This document shows, one piece after another, positions 15,871 through 24,198 of a DNA stretch of 64,000 bases. The notes below the pieces were generated by a model. It did no database searches and had not been told where the DNA came from. It saw only the letters and a list, made by a program, of their open reading frames with translations. The DNA lies in assembly GCF_009909145.1 (NCBI RefSeq), contig NZ_JAAAPJ010000017.1, positions 124,001 through 188,000 of the forward strand, given 5' to 3'. Source of the DNA: Corallococcus silvisoli (GTDB lineage: Bacteria > Myxococcota > Myxococcia > Myxococcales > Myxococcaceae). Each line of letters begins with the position of its first letter. The stretch's first letter is position 1. The position numbers and the translations under genes were made by a program.

Positions 15871-18342
15871 CTAGCGCGAGGCGCTGGGCATCACCGGCAC
15901 CTTGGGCACGCGGCCATAGAGGAGCTGGTAGGTGTTGTACGAGCGCAGCACGCGCTTGATGTAGCCGCGCGTCTCCGCGATGGGGATCTCCTCCACCCAC
16001 GCGTCCAGCGGCAGGTCCGGGCTGGCCGCGCGCCAGCGGTTCACCGCGCCGGAGCCCGCGTTGTAGCTGCCGACCGCGTAGGGCGTGTGGCCCTTGAACT
16101 GCTTGATGAGACCGCCCAGGTAGTGCGCGCCGAAGCGGATGTTCAGCTCCGGCTGGAGCAGCGAGTCCACGGTGAAGTGCTTCACCTTGAGGTCGCGCGC
16201 CACGCCCTTCGCCGTGGACGGCATCAGCTGCGTGAGGCCCAGCGCGCCGGCCCAGGACAGGGCCTTGGGGTCCAACGCGCTCTCCTCGCGCATCAGCGCC
16301 TGGAGCAGGTCCGGCTCCACGCCCGCGGGCACGGTGTGCTTCTCGATGAGGTCGCGGAAGGCGTTGGGATAGGCCACCTCCCACACCGGCCGCGTCTGCG
16401 CGGTGATGCGCCCGCTCAGGTCCTTGCGCAGCGCGAGCCGCGCGATGGCGTGCGCCGACCGCATGTCCCCGGACTGCGACAGCACCATCACCAGCAGCCG
16501 CATGGACTCCGGCGGCTGGCTCGAGCGGTTCACCAGCATCAGCTCCGACGACACGGAGTCCGCGAAGCCCAGGCGAAGCAGCTCCACGCCCGCGCGGAAG
16601 TGCGGATCCTCGCCCATGGGGCCCGCGAACATCGGCCAGGGGCTGGCGGACTCCGGCACGTCGAAGATCTTCGACGAGGCGCGCTCCAGCCGCTTCGCGT
16701 CCAGCTCGCCCAGCTTCGAGCGCGCCATCAGGCCGTAGTACGTGGCCGGGTGCTCCACCGCGAGCGCCTCCATCAGCTCCGCGGCGCCCTGGATGTTGCC
16801 GCGCTCCTCCAGCGTGCGCGCCCGCCAGTAGCGCGCGCGCTCCACGTCGTAGGACTCGTCCGCGTTGGCGAACTGCTCCTCGATGCGGTCCAGGAAGGCG
16901 AAGCCGCCGTCCTCCACCTTCGACGTGCGCGCCACCCAGAACGCCTTGAAGAGCGCCTCGCCCAGGAAGTCACCCTTGGGGTACAGCCGCGCTACCTCGT
17001 CCAGGCGCGCCATCGCGTCCTGGGGGCGGTTCGTCTTCACGTACAGGTCCGCCGCGTAGAAGAGCGCGTCGTCCGCGAACGAGTGGTCCGGGAACTCGCG
17101 CGCCAGCCGCTCGTACGTCTCCGTCCCGCGCTGCTGATCCACGATGGAGCGCGACGAGCCCAGCACGTACAGCGCGCGGGCCAGCAGGTCGCGGTCCTTG
17201 CACTGGTCCACCACCGGCGTGAGCACCTGGATGGCGCGCGTGTGCTGGCGCTCCTTGCGCTGCCCCTTGCCGAAGGCGAAGTGCGCCCGGCACGCGAGCG
17301 CGTCCGGCAGCTTCATCGTCGCCAGCATCGGCTCCAGGATGGCCATGCCCTGCTTGTTGCGGTGCGCCTCGATCAGCGCCTCCGCGCGGCCCACCTTCGC
17401 CTCCACCGGCGGCGTCTGGCCCTTGAGGCGCTTCTCCACCTGCTTGACGATGGGCGACAGGGGCTGGCTCGCCCACAGGCGCCACAGCGCGGCGCGCTCG
17501 GCGGCCTTGTCCTTCTTCTCCACCGCCAGGTCCGCCGTCGCGATCAGCGCCTCCGCGCCCACGTTGCGGCCCCAGCCCGTCATCGTGCGCTGGGTGAGGG
17601 GCGTGAGCGCCGCCATCGCGCCGTCGTAGTCCTTCTTCTTGCGCAGCACCCGCGCCAGCCCCAGGCGCGCGTCCACGTACATCCGCGAGCCCTCCGGCAC
17701 CTGCTTGAAGCTCTCCGCCGCAGCGTCCAGCTGGCCCTGGGACTCCAGCGCCACGCCCGCGTGCGTGAGGCAGCGGTCCCTCAGCGCCGGGTAGTCGTTG
17801 GCCAGCGCCGCCATCTCCACCGCCGCCGCCTTGTCGTCCCCGGCGCGCACCGCCGACAGCGCGCGCAGGTAGCGCACCGGCGGGCTGTCACCCTCGGCCT
17901 CCAGCAGCGCGCGCGCCCGGGTGTACTGCCCCTTGTCGAACGCGTCCTTCGCGTCCCGCTTCTTCCCGTCGGCGAAGTACGGCGCCAGGTCCTCCAGCCC
18001 ATAGCGGCGCCCGCGGTGCACCACCGGCGTGGGCGGCACGAGCCCCGGGAAGGCCGGGTTGAAGACCTGCACGTAGCCCCCCGGCAGCGGCGCCTTGTCC
18101 GCGTCCGGCGGCGGCGTCAGCTGCGCCTCCGACGGCGCGCTGTCCGTGCGCGACGCGGGGGCCTGATCCGTCTCCTCCGTGGACGCCGCGCCCAGGAGGC
18201 CCTTGGGCCCCACGGGCGTGGGGGCCGGTGCCGTGGCGGCCGGCGTCACCGGGGCGGTGGAGGCGTCGGAAGGGGCGGGAGCCTGCGCCGACAGGAGCGT
18301 CGCGGAGGCGAGGAGGGCCAGATGCTGGAGGGACACTTTCAT
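15871..18342 (-). CDS. Slt70-like soluble lytic murein transglycosylase
   Basis: An 823-residue exported protein: a signal peptide (MKVSLQHLALLASATLLSAQ), a Pro/Ala-rich linker to about residue 90, a long stretch of TPR-like helical repeats, and a C-terminal SLT domain (LMREESALDPKALSWAG with the catalytic Glu, ALGLTQLMPSTA, AVGSYNAGSGAVNRW). It cleaves the MurNAc-GlcNAc bond of peptidoglycan to give 1,6-anhydro ends, for turnover or for inserting envelope machines. The longest frame begins earlier, but the ATG at 18342 gives the signal peptide. It is divergent from the histidine kinase gene. Confidence 0.92.
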   Translation of the reverse strand: MKVSLQHLALLASATLLSAQAPAPSDASTAPVTPAATAPAPTPVGPKGLLGAASTEETDQAPASRTDSAPSEAQLTPPPDADKAPLPGGYVQVFNPAFPGLVPPTPVVHRGRRYGLEDLAPYFADGKKRDAKDAFDKGQYTRARALLEAEGDSPPVRYLRALSAVRAGDDKAAAVEMAALANDYPALRDRCLTHAGVALESQGQLDAAAESFKQVPEGSRMYVDARLGLARVLRKKKDYDGAMAALTPLTQRTMTGWGRNVGAEALIATADLAVEKKDKAAERAALWRLWASQPLSPIVKQVEKRLKGQTPPVEAKVGRAEALIEAHRNKQGMAILEPMLATMKLPDALACRAHFAFGKGQRKERQHTRAIQVLTPVVDQCKDRDLLARALYVLGSSRSIVDQQRGTETYERLAREFPDHSFADDALFYAADLYVKTNRPQDAMARLDEVARLYPKGDFLGEALFKAFWVARTSKVEDGGFAFLDRIEEQFANADESYDVERARYWRARTLEERGNIQGAAELMEALAVEHPATYYGLMARSKLGELDAKRLERASSKIFDVPESASPWPMFAGPMGEDPHFRAGVELLRLGFADSVSSELMLVNRSSQPPESMRLLVMVLSQSGDMRSAHAIARLALRKDLSGRITAQTRPVWEVAYPNAFRDLIEKHTVPAGVEPDLLQALMREESALDPKALSWAGALGLTQLMPSTAKGVARDLKVKHFTVDSLLQPELNIRFGAHYLGGLIKQFKGHTPYAVGSYNAGSGAVNRWRAASPDLPLDAWVEEIPIAETRGYIKRVLRSYNTYQLLYGRVPKVPVMPSASR

Positions 18343-18374
18343 TCGCGGGGGCCTCGGGGACCCTGGGTGATGCG

Positions 18375-18390
18375 CTCGGGCACGCCCGAG
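18375..18390. promoter_or_regulatory. Inverted repeat in the slt/histidine-kinase divergent region
   Basis: CTCGGG (18375-18380) and CCCGAG (18385-18390) form a perfect 6-bp repeat with a 4-base centre, 33 bases upstream of the transglycosylase ATG. Possible operator or chance GC palindrome. Confidence 0.25.
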
Positions 18391-18406
18391 GACAACTGGG
18401 GATGGA

Positions 18407-18419
18407 TGGAAAATTTCCA
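18407..18419. promoter_or_regulatory. AT-rich palindrome between divergent slt and histidine kinase genes
   Basis: TGGAAA-A-TTTCCA (18407-18419) is a perfect palindrome in otherwise GC-rich DNA, 34 bases before the kinase start. It could be an operator or overlap the promoter of the kinase gene. Confidence 0.35.
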
Positions 18420-18452
18420 GCCCCCGACAGAGGTTAGACTGTCCGCCTGCAC

Positions 18453-20699
18453 ATGGATATCCGCACCCAGAGCGCACTGCTTGCATCCATCATCGGCCTG
18501 GCGCTGGGCGTGTCCATGTTGTTGCGCCCCGGGCGGCCCCGGGTCCTCACCCTCTACTCCGTCTTCACCCTGACGGTCGCCGGGTACTACCTCAGCCTCT
18601 TCTTCCACAGCATCTTCCCCGCCCAGGACTACCCCTGGGTGTCCCGCATCGCCCTCGGGGCCACCATCGCCGTCGTCTCCCTGGTCCCTGGAGCGGCGGT
18701 CTCCTTCTTCCTTGAGTTCTTGGGGGTCAGCAAGGGCGCCCACCTGGTCGGCCGGCGGCTCGCCCTCCTGTCCGCCGTGCTGGGGCTCACGGTCGCCGTC
18801 ACTCCGTTGGCGGACAAAACATGGGCCCGGGTGGCGATGGGGACCTGGGTGCTGGGCACCCTGTTCACGTCCGTGTCGCTGCTGGTGCACCGGGTGCGCA
18901 CGACGGAATCGCGCATCGAGCAGTTCCGGCTGGCGTACCTGGCCATTGGCGCGGGCGCGGCGGTGCTCTTCAACGGCCTGGACTTCCTGAGCCGCTTCGA
19001 CATCCCGTTCCCCACGCTGGGGCCCGTCTTCGCGACGCTCTACCTGTTCTTCCTCGCGCAGACGCTGCTGCGGCTGCGGCTGATGGACCTGCACGAGCTG
19101 CTGGGGAAGATCGCCTCGCAGACGGTGCTGGCCATCATCCTGGCGGCGGTCTTCACGGTGCTCACCGCGTGGGTGGACGAGAACACGTCGCTGTTCGTCT
19201 TCAACACGGTGGTGGCCGCGTTCGTCATCCTCATCCTGTTGGATCCGCTGCGCACCAAGGTGGAGGAGATGGTGGTGCGCATCTTCTTCCGCGAGCGCTT
19301 CGCCCTGCTGGGCACGCTGGGCGCGCTGCGCGTGCGGATGGCGTCCGTCATCGAGATCTCGGAGCTGGCGCGCGTGGTGCTGGATGCCCTGCACGAGACG
19401 GGGCGCGTGACGCACGCGTCGGTGTACCTGATGGCGGAGGACCGGCCCGGCTACCGGCTGCTGGATTCGCGGGGCCCGCTGCCGGTGGCGCTGCTGGACA
19501 CGGCCGCCGCGCGCGGCGTGCTGTTCGCGGTGGCCAGCGGGCAGAAGGCGGTGCTGCTGGAGAACATCGAGCGGCGCATCTCCGTGATGCGGGTGCAGGC
19601 GGTGGAGGGCAAGCGCTTCCGCGACGAGCTGAAGCGGCTCAATGACACGCGCGCCGCGCTGCTCCAGATGAAGGCCGGCATCAGCGTCCCGCTGATGGGC
19701 AATGACCGCGTGATCGGCTTCCTGAACCTCTGGGACGAGCGGGTCCCGGAGGCGTACGCGTCCGACGAGATCGCCCTCATCCTGGAGGTCTCCGAGCGGA
19801 TGGCGACGGTGCTGGAGAACTCCAAGCTGTACGAGAAGATCCGCGAGCGCGACCGCCTGGCCGCGCTGGGTGAGATGGCGGCGGGCCTCGCGCATGAGAT
19901 CCGCAACCCGCTGGGCGCCATCAAGGGCGCGGCGCAGTGCCTGGACCCCAAGCGCCTGCCGGGCGAGGACGGCGAGTTCCTGGACGTCATCGTGGAGGAG
20001 GTCAACCGGCTCAACGGCGTGGTGACGGCGTTCCTCGACTACTCGCGTCCGCTGAAGCAGAACTTCGGGCCCACCGACCTCAACGAGGTGGTGACGCGCA
20101 CGATGCGGCTCATCCAGAACGACATGCCGGCCACCGCGGAGCTGGCGGTGGAGCTGGACCTGCGCCTGCCGCGCACGGAGGGTGACGCGGAGCAGCTCAA
20201 GCAGGTGTTGATCAACCTGGTGCAGAACGCCGTGCAGGCGCTGGGGCCCCAGAAGGGCTGCATCACGGTGCGCACGGAGAAGCCGGAGCGCTTCGGGGAC
20301 TTCCGCAGCGCGGCCGGCGAGTTCGTGGAGGTGCGCGTCTCCGACAACGGGCCGGGCATCCCGGCGGATCAGCAGCCGCACATCTTCATCCCCTTCTTCA
20401 CGACGAAGCAGAAGGGCACGGGCCTGGGGCTGGCCATCTGCCAGCGCATCGTGAAGAACCACGGCGGCAGCATCAGCGTGCAGAGCAAGATGAGCGAAGG
20501 CACCACGTTCGTCATCCGGCTGCCGGCGCTGCCGTCGGAGCCGGTGGAAGGCGCGCTGCCGGAGGGCACGCCCGCGCCCCCCACCCGCCCCTCCCAGTCC
20601 GCCCTGCCCGTCCCCGAGGAGCTGCGCGAGCCCGCCCCCGCCCCCGCGAAGCCCCCGGAGCCGAAGCCGAAGAAGGAAAAGCGCCGCCGCGCGGGCTGA
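18453..20699 (+). CDS. Membrane sensor histidine kinase with nine TM helices and a GAF domain
   Basis: A 748-residue kinase. Residues 8 to about 270 hold nine hydrophobic helices and little periplasmic sequence, suggesting that it senses membrane state or a small lipophilic ligand. A GAF domain (about 290-460) follows, then HisKA with phospho-acceptor H481 in LAHEIRNPLG, and HATPase_c (LVQNAVQAL, VSDNGPGIP, FFTTKQKGTGLGLAI). The NtrB-like core suggests an NtrC-type partner, but no regulator gene is adjacent. The tail from about 690 is Pro/Lys/Arg-rich and disordered. The start is ATG at 18453; no clear ribosome site precedes it. Confidence 0.92.
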   Translation: MDIRTQSALLASIIGLALGVSMLLRPGRPRVLTLYSVFTLTVAGYYLSLFFHSIFPAQDYPWVSRIALGATIAVVSLVPGAAVSFFLEFLGVSKGAHLVGRRLALLSAVLGLTVAVTPLADKTWARVAMGTWVLGTLFTSVSLLVHRVRTTESRIEQFRLAYLAIGAGAAVLFNGLDFLSRFDIPFPTLGPVFATLYLFFLAQTLLRLRLMDLHELLGKIASQTVLAIILAAVFTVLTAWVDENTSLFVFNTVVAAFVILILLDPLRTKVEEMVVRIFFRERFALLGTLGALRVRMASVIEISELARVVLDALHETGRVTHASVYLMAEDRPGYRLLDSRGPLPVALLDTAAARGVLFAVASGQKAVLLENIERRISVMRVQAVEGKRFRDELKRLNDTRAALLQMKAGISVPLMGNDRVIGFLNLWDERVPEAYASDEIALILEVSERMATVLENSKLYEKIRERDRLAALGEMAAGLAHEIRNPLGAIKGAAQCLDPKRLPGEDGEFLDVIVEEVNRLNGVVTAFLDYSRPLKQNFGPTDLNEVVTRTMRLIQNDMPATAELAVELDLRLPRTEGDAEQLKQVLINLVQNAVQALGPQKGCITVRTEKPERFGDFRSAAGEFVEVRVSDNGPGIPADQQPHIFIPFFTTKQKGTGLGLAICQRIVKNHGGSISVQSKMSEGTTFVIRLPALPSEPVEGALPEGTPAPPTRPSQSALPVPEELREPAPAPAKPPEPKPKKEKRRRAG

Positions 20700-20762
20700 G
20701 TCACGCGCCAGGGGGCCTCCGGGTCCCGTTTCCGAAGAAGACCCGGTAGGCTGGTGCCCTCC

Positions 20763-21464
20763 ATGCGGGCGTGCCCCTTCTGTCAGACGACGATGCGCAG
20801 CACCTACGCCCGGGGCGTGGTGCGTGACGAGTGTGGAGCGTGCGGCGCCGCCTGGCTCGAAGCGGAGATGCTGGCGAAGCTCATCGGTGGCCCCACGCTG
20901 GAGTCCGTCTTCGAGCAGGCCAAGGGGAAGCCCGGGCGGTGCAAGGGGTGCGAGGCGTCCCTCCAGTACGTCCCCGGCTGTCCTTCCTGCGGGCGTCAGG
21001 CGCCGACCTGCCCTACGTGCGGCGGCGCGCCCCTCCCCGCCGTCGACCTCCGGGACGTCGCGGTGGACGTCTGCGTGAAGTGCCGGGGCGTGGCGCTGGA
21101 CTCGGAGGAGCTGGCCCGGCTCCAGAAGGCGGCGGAGCCCGAGCCCCGCCGGGAGCCGATGCCGGGCCCCGTGGACTTCGAGCACGAGTACGACGACCCG
21201 CGGGGGCTGAGCCTGCTGCCCAAGGTGCACCTGGGCGACGTGCCCGCCTGCGTGACGTGCGGGAGGCGCATCGACCCGCGCTACGGCTTCGTCTGGGAGG
21301 AGCGCCTGTTCTGCGGCAGCTGCGCGCCGGAGGGCTCCGCCCCGTACACGGACGAGCTGACCAAGGCCCGGCCCAGCGAAACCTATGGCCGCCGCGCCCG
21401 GCACCTCAACAACAGCGCCGCCGAGTCCGCTGTCGTGTGGTTGCTGTCGAAGATCTTCAAATAG
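20763..21464 (+). CDS. Multi-zinc-ribbon protein (TFIIB-like zinc fingers)
   Basis: A 233-residue cytoplasmic protein with five or so CxxC knuckles: CPFCQTT, CGACGAAW, CKGCEAS, CPSCGRQAPTCPTCGG, CVKCRG, CVTCGRR and CGSCAP. The first ribbon is followed by WLEAEML, as in the zf-TFIIB family, and the second by ALDSEELARL. Function is unknown; it is likely a structural or nucleic-acid or protein-binding module. The ATG at 20763 was chosen. It lies 63 bases after the histidine kinase, possibly co-transcribed, although a TAGGCT sequence 10 bases before the ATG may be its own -10. Confidence 0.8.
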   Translation: MRACPFCQTTMRSTYARGVVRDECGACGAAWLEAEMLAKLIGGPTLESVFEQAKGKPGRCKGCEASLQYVPGCPSCGRQAPTCPTCGGAPLPAVDLRDVAVDVCVKCRGVALDSEELARLQKAAEPEPRREPMPGPVDFEHEYDDPRGLSLLPKVHLGDVPACVTCGRRIDPRYGFVWEERLFCGSCAPEGSAPYTDELTKARPSETYGRRARHLNNSAAESAVVWLLSKIFK

Positions 21465-21488
21465 ACACGCGTCACGAGAGGCCGCGCC

Positions 21489-21507
21489 TGTAACGGTTCT
21501 GGTTACA
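21489..21507. promoter_or_regulatory. Operator-like inverted repeat upstream of the metalloprotease
   Basis: TGTAAC (21489-21494) and GTTACA (21502-21507) are perfect complements separated by 7 bases, in the 137-base gap upstream of the protease gene. A DNA-binding dimer site is possible. Confidence 0.35.
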
Positions 21508-21601
21508 AATCAGCGCCTCGCACGACGCCTTTGTCACATTGAATATTTCACCCAGGCTGGTGCACCCTGTCCGGGCAAGAACACCCACCCAGGGAAGCTG
21601 C

Positions 21602-23143
21602 ATGAAACTGACATGTCTCATCTTGGCCGCGCTTGTCTTCATTCCCATCCACGCGAACGCCAAGGAGGCCATTGAGATCAAGCTCGCCTCCAAGACGACG
21701 AAGTATCCGGCGGACATGCCCGTCGACCTGGTCGTCACCTTCACGAACATCTCCGACAGCCCGGTGCGGATCCTCAACTACCAGACCCCCGTGGTGGAAG
21801 GGATTGAGGCCGACATCCTCTCCGTCTCCCGGGACAGGAAGCCGGTGGAATACATTGGCCGGCTCTACAAGCGCGTGGTCCCCTCCGACCGGGACTTCCT
21901 GACCCTCAAGCCAGGAGAGAGCGTCTCGGGCATCGCCTCGCTCTGGGACAACTACGACCTCTCCGGCTCGGGGACGTATGCGGTCCAGTACCGGACCGAA
22001 GTCCTCAGCCAGGGAACCAGCAAGGGCGGAGCATCGCTCGAGGCGTTCTCCAACGTCCTCTTGCTCGACATCGAGGGTCGCGAGCCCCCGCTCGATCCGG
22101 ATGACGCGGACGACGAGGAGCCGGTCACCAAGATCGTCGACGGCACCAATGGGAAGTTCAAGTCGTGCAGCACCTCGGAGAAGAACGACCTCATCAATGC
22201 CCGGGAGCATGCGCTCAACTACGCGGATGACGCCTATGACTATCTGGTGGCCGGGACCGTGACGTCCCGCTACACCACCTGGTTCGGCGCCAACGACTCC
22301 TCTCGCTACAGCACCGTCCGCGAGCACTTCCGGAAGATCCGGAACGCCGTGGACAACGCCTCCTTCCAGTACTACTGCAACTGCAACAAGTCCGGCGTCT
22401 ACGCCTTCGTCCGCCCCAAGAAGGAATACAAGATCCACCTCTGCCCTGCGTTCTGGTCCGCGCCGATGACAGGGACGGATTCGAAGGCGGGAACGCTGGT
22501 TCATGAAGTCAGCCACTTCCGGGTGGTCGCCGAGACGGATGACCTGGCCTATGGACACACGGCCGCGGCGAGCCTTGCTCTCTCGAACCCTGGCAATGCC
22601 GTCAGGAACGCGGACTCCCACGAATATTTCGCGGAAGCCACGCCGTACAGTCCCTACAACCCCTGTGCCCCGACCGTCACCTCCCATACGGGCGCGCCGA
22701 TCTCCGCGACCTGGGACGGGGTGAACTGTTACGTGATGACGGTGCCCGCAGGCTCGGGACCGTTCGTCTACAACAACAGCTACTACATCAACGCCGTGCC
22801 CGGCACCTCATGCCCGGCACCGTCGTCGTACGACACGGCGAACTGCTACGTCCTCCCCTACCCGTCCTGGAGCACCACCTACTTCGTCTGGTCGGGGAAT
22901 CTGTATCTGACGCCGGGACCGGGCAATGCCTGCCCCGCGCCGTCGTCGTTCGACGGGGCCAACTGCTTCGTCATGCCGCTGCCCTGGGGTTCGACGCCGT
23001 TCAAGTTCGCGAACAACCTCTACATCACGCCCACGCCCCACTGCCCCATGGGCAGCTTCGACAGCGAGCATTGCTATCTCGGGACGGCGCCCGCCAGCCG
23101 GACGGCCTCCGTGTGGGGTTCGTCGTTCTATTACAGCCACTGA
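21602..23143 (+). CDS. Secreted M35-family (peptidyl-Lys type) metalloendopeptidase with C-terminal repeats
   Basis: A 513-residue exported protease. Signal peptide at 1-20 (MKLTCLILAALVFIPIHANA), then a beta-sandwich pre-domain (about 25-160), then an aspzincin catalytic domain: HEVSH 301-305 as zinc ligands and catalytic Glu, D314 in ETDDLAYG as third ligand, and SHEYFAE at about 340. This signature fits the Lys-specific M35 enzymes. After about residue 360 come four repeats of roughly 35 residues with paired Cys (CPAPSSYD.ANCYVMP..), likely disulphide-bonded and substrate- or wall-binding. The ATG at 21602 has AGGGAAG upstream. Probable role: extracellular prey or protein digestion. A strong hairpin follows the gene. 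Confidence 0.88.
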   Translation: MKLTCLILAALVFIPIHANAKEAIEIKLASKTTKYPADMPVDLVVTFTNISDSPVRILNYQTPVVEGIEADILSVSRDRKPVEYIGRLYKRVVPSDRDFLTLKPGESVSGIASLWDNYDLSGSGTYAVQYRTEVLSQGTSKGGASLEAFSNVLLLDIEGREPPLDPDDADDEEPVTKIVDGTNGKFKSCSTSEKNDLINAREHALNYADDAYDYLVAGTVTSRYTTWFGANDSSRYSTVREHFRKIRNAVDNASFQYYCNCNKSGVYAFVRPKKEYKIHLCPAFWSAPMTGTDSKAGTLVHEVSHFRVVAETDDLAYGHTAAASLALSNPGNAVRNADSHEYFAEATPYSPYNPCAPTVTSHTGAPISATWDGVNCYVMTVPAGSGPFVYNNSYYINAVPGTSCPAPSSYDTANCYVLPYPSWSTTYFVWSGNLYLTPGPGNACPAPSSFDGANCFVMPLPWGSTPFKFANNLYITPTPHCPMGSFDSEHCYLGTAPASRTASVWGSSFYYSH

Positions 23144-23223
23144 CGATGGCACCGGACATCGTGTCTTGACGCCTTGTCCCGGCCCGCACGGCGCCGCGTG
23201 ACAAGGGGTCCTTCACGGCACCG

Positions 23224-23273
23224 GGGCCCGTGGGCTCCTGACTCCCCCTCCAGAGGCAGGAGCCCACTGGCCC
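23224..23273 (+). terminator. Strong hairpin after the M35 protease gene
   Basis: GTGGGCTCCTG (23230-23240) pairs perfectly with CAGGAGCCCAC (23257-23267), extended by GGGCC/GGCCC beyond one mismatch; the loop is 16 bases and a T-rich stretch follows (TGGTCTTGCTCTT). It is likely the protease terminator, or a leader hairpin of the gspC-like gene. Confidence 0.55.
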
Positions 23274-23317
23274 TGGTCTTGCTCTTGGGCCTCCGGGTTC
23301 CAACCTGGGAGGCTTCG

Positions 23318-24193
23318 GTGAACCGTGGAGTGCACAGGTCCCTTCAGGGACTGTTCGTCTTGATTGTCTTTTCCTGCGCCCTGGCGGCGGCGCTGATCGT
23401 GAATCAAGGATTCGAGGCGGTCGTAACCCCTGGCCCCCGCGAGACACCGCCCGCGGCGCACAGGCCCACGAGCGGCCCCACGGTGGCGGCACTGGAGGCG
23501 AACCAGCTCGCGCGGCTGACGGGCCTCTCCCTCCGCGACGAGATACCCACGGCTCCGGCCCAGCCCCTGGCCCTTTCCCGGAGCATGATGGGCCTTCGCC
23601 TGCTCGGGACCCTGGTGGCGCAGGATCCCCGGTGGTCCATGGCTTCGGTCCATGAGCTGCCAGGCGGCAGCGCGCACAGCCTGATGGTCAGCGACATCAT
23701 CCAGGGCGCCCGCGTCTTCGCCATCGAGCGGGAGCGCATCCTGCTCATGGTGGACGGACGGGTCGAATACATCGACGGCTCAGCGACCGTGGCCCCCGTG
23801 CCTGTGAATGTCCATCCGGGTGCGGTGATGCCAGGAGGCTCCGGCCTGGGCCGGGGCATCCGGGAGACGGGCACGGACACCTATTCGATTCCCCGTGAGG
23901 ACGTCACCGAGGCGATCACGCACTTGAATGAACTGTCGATGCAGGCCCGCATCGTGCCCGCCTTCCGCGACGGCCGCGCCGTGGGCTTCAAGCTCTTCTC
24001 CATCCAGGACGGCTCGCTCTACTCCCGGCTCGGGCTGCGCAATGGAGACGTGCTCCAGCGCATCAACGGCCTGGACCTGGACAGCCCCGACAAGGCGCTG
24101 GAGGCCTTCACGAAGCTGCGCGACGCGCGGCGCATCGAGCTTCAGCTCGAGCGCGGGGGCGCCCCCGCCCGGAGGGTCTTCGACGTCCAGTAG
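23318..24193 (+). CDS. gspC: GspC-like type II secretion inner-membrane protein
   Basis: A 291-residue protein with a short cytoplasmic start, one TM helix (about 9-30), a GspC homology region (LRLLGTLVAQDPRWSMASVHE, then IIQGARVFAIERERILLMVDGRVEYI, about 90-160) and a C-terminal PDZ domain (FRDGRAVGFKLFSIQDGSLY ... LGLRNGDVLQRINGLDLD, about 205-285). GspC links the outer-membrane secretin GspD to the inner-membrane platform. The start is GTG at 23318 with GGGAGG 6-7 bases upstream; an earlier in-frame start would add an odd basic stretch. It stands alone, without other gsp genes nearby. It ends 5 bases from the convergent ABC-F gene. Confidence 0.85.
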   Translation: MNRGVHRSLQGLFVLIVFSCALAAALIVNQGFEAVVTPGPRETPPAAHRPTSGPTVAALEANQLARLTGLSLRDEIPTAPAQPLALSRSMMGLRLLGTLVAQDPRWSMASVHELPGGSAHSLMVSDIIQGARVFAIERERILLMVDGRVEYIDGSATVAPVPVNVHPGAVMPGGSGLGRGIRETGTDTYSIPREDVTEAITHLNELSMQARIVPAFRDGRAVGFKLFSIQDGSLYSRLGLRNGDVLQRINGLDLDSPDKALEAFTKLRDARRIELQLERGGAPARRVFDVQ

Positions 24194-24198
24194 CCCCG

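Noticed and set aside
18339..21404. 1021-codon minus-strand ORF over the histidine kinase and zinc-ribbon genes
   Set aside because: It is rich in Arg, Gln, Gly and His with no motif; both plus-strand genes have clear domains.
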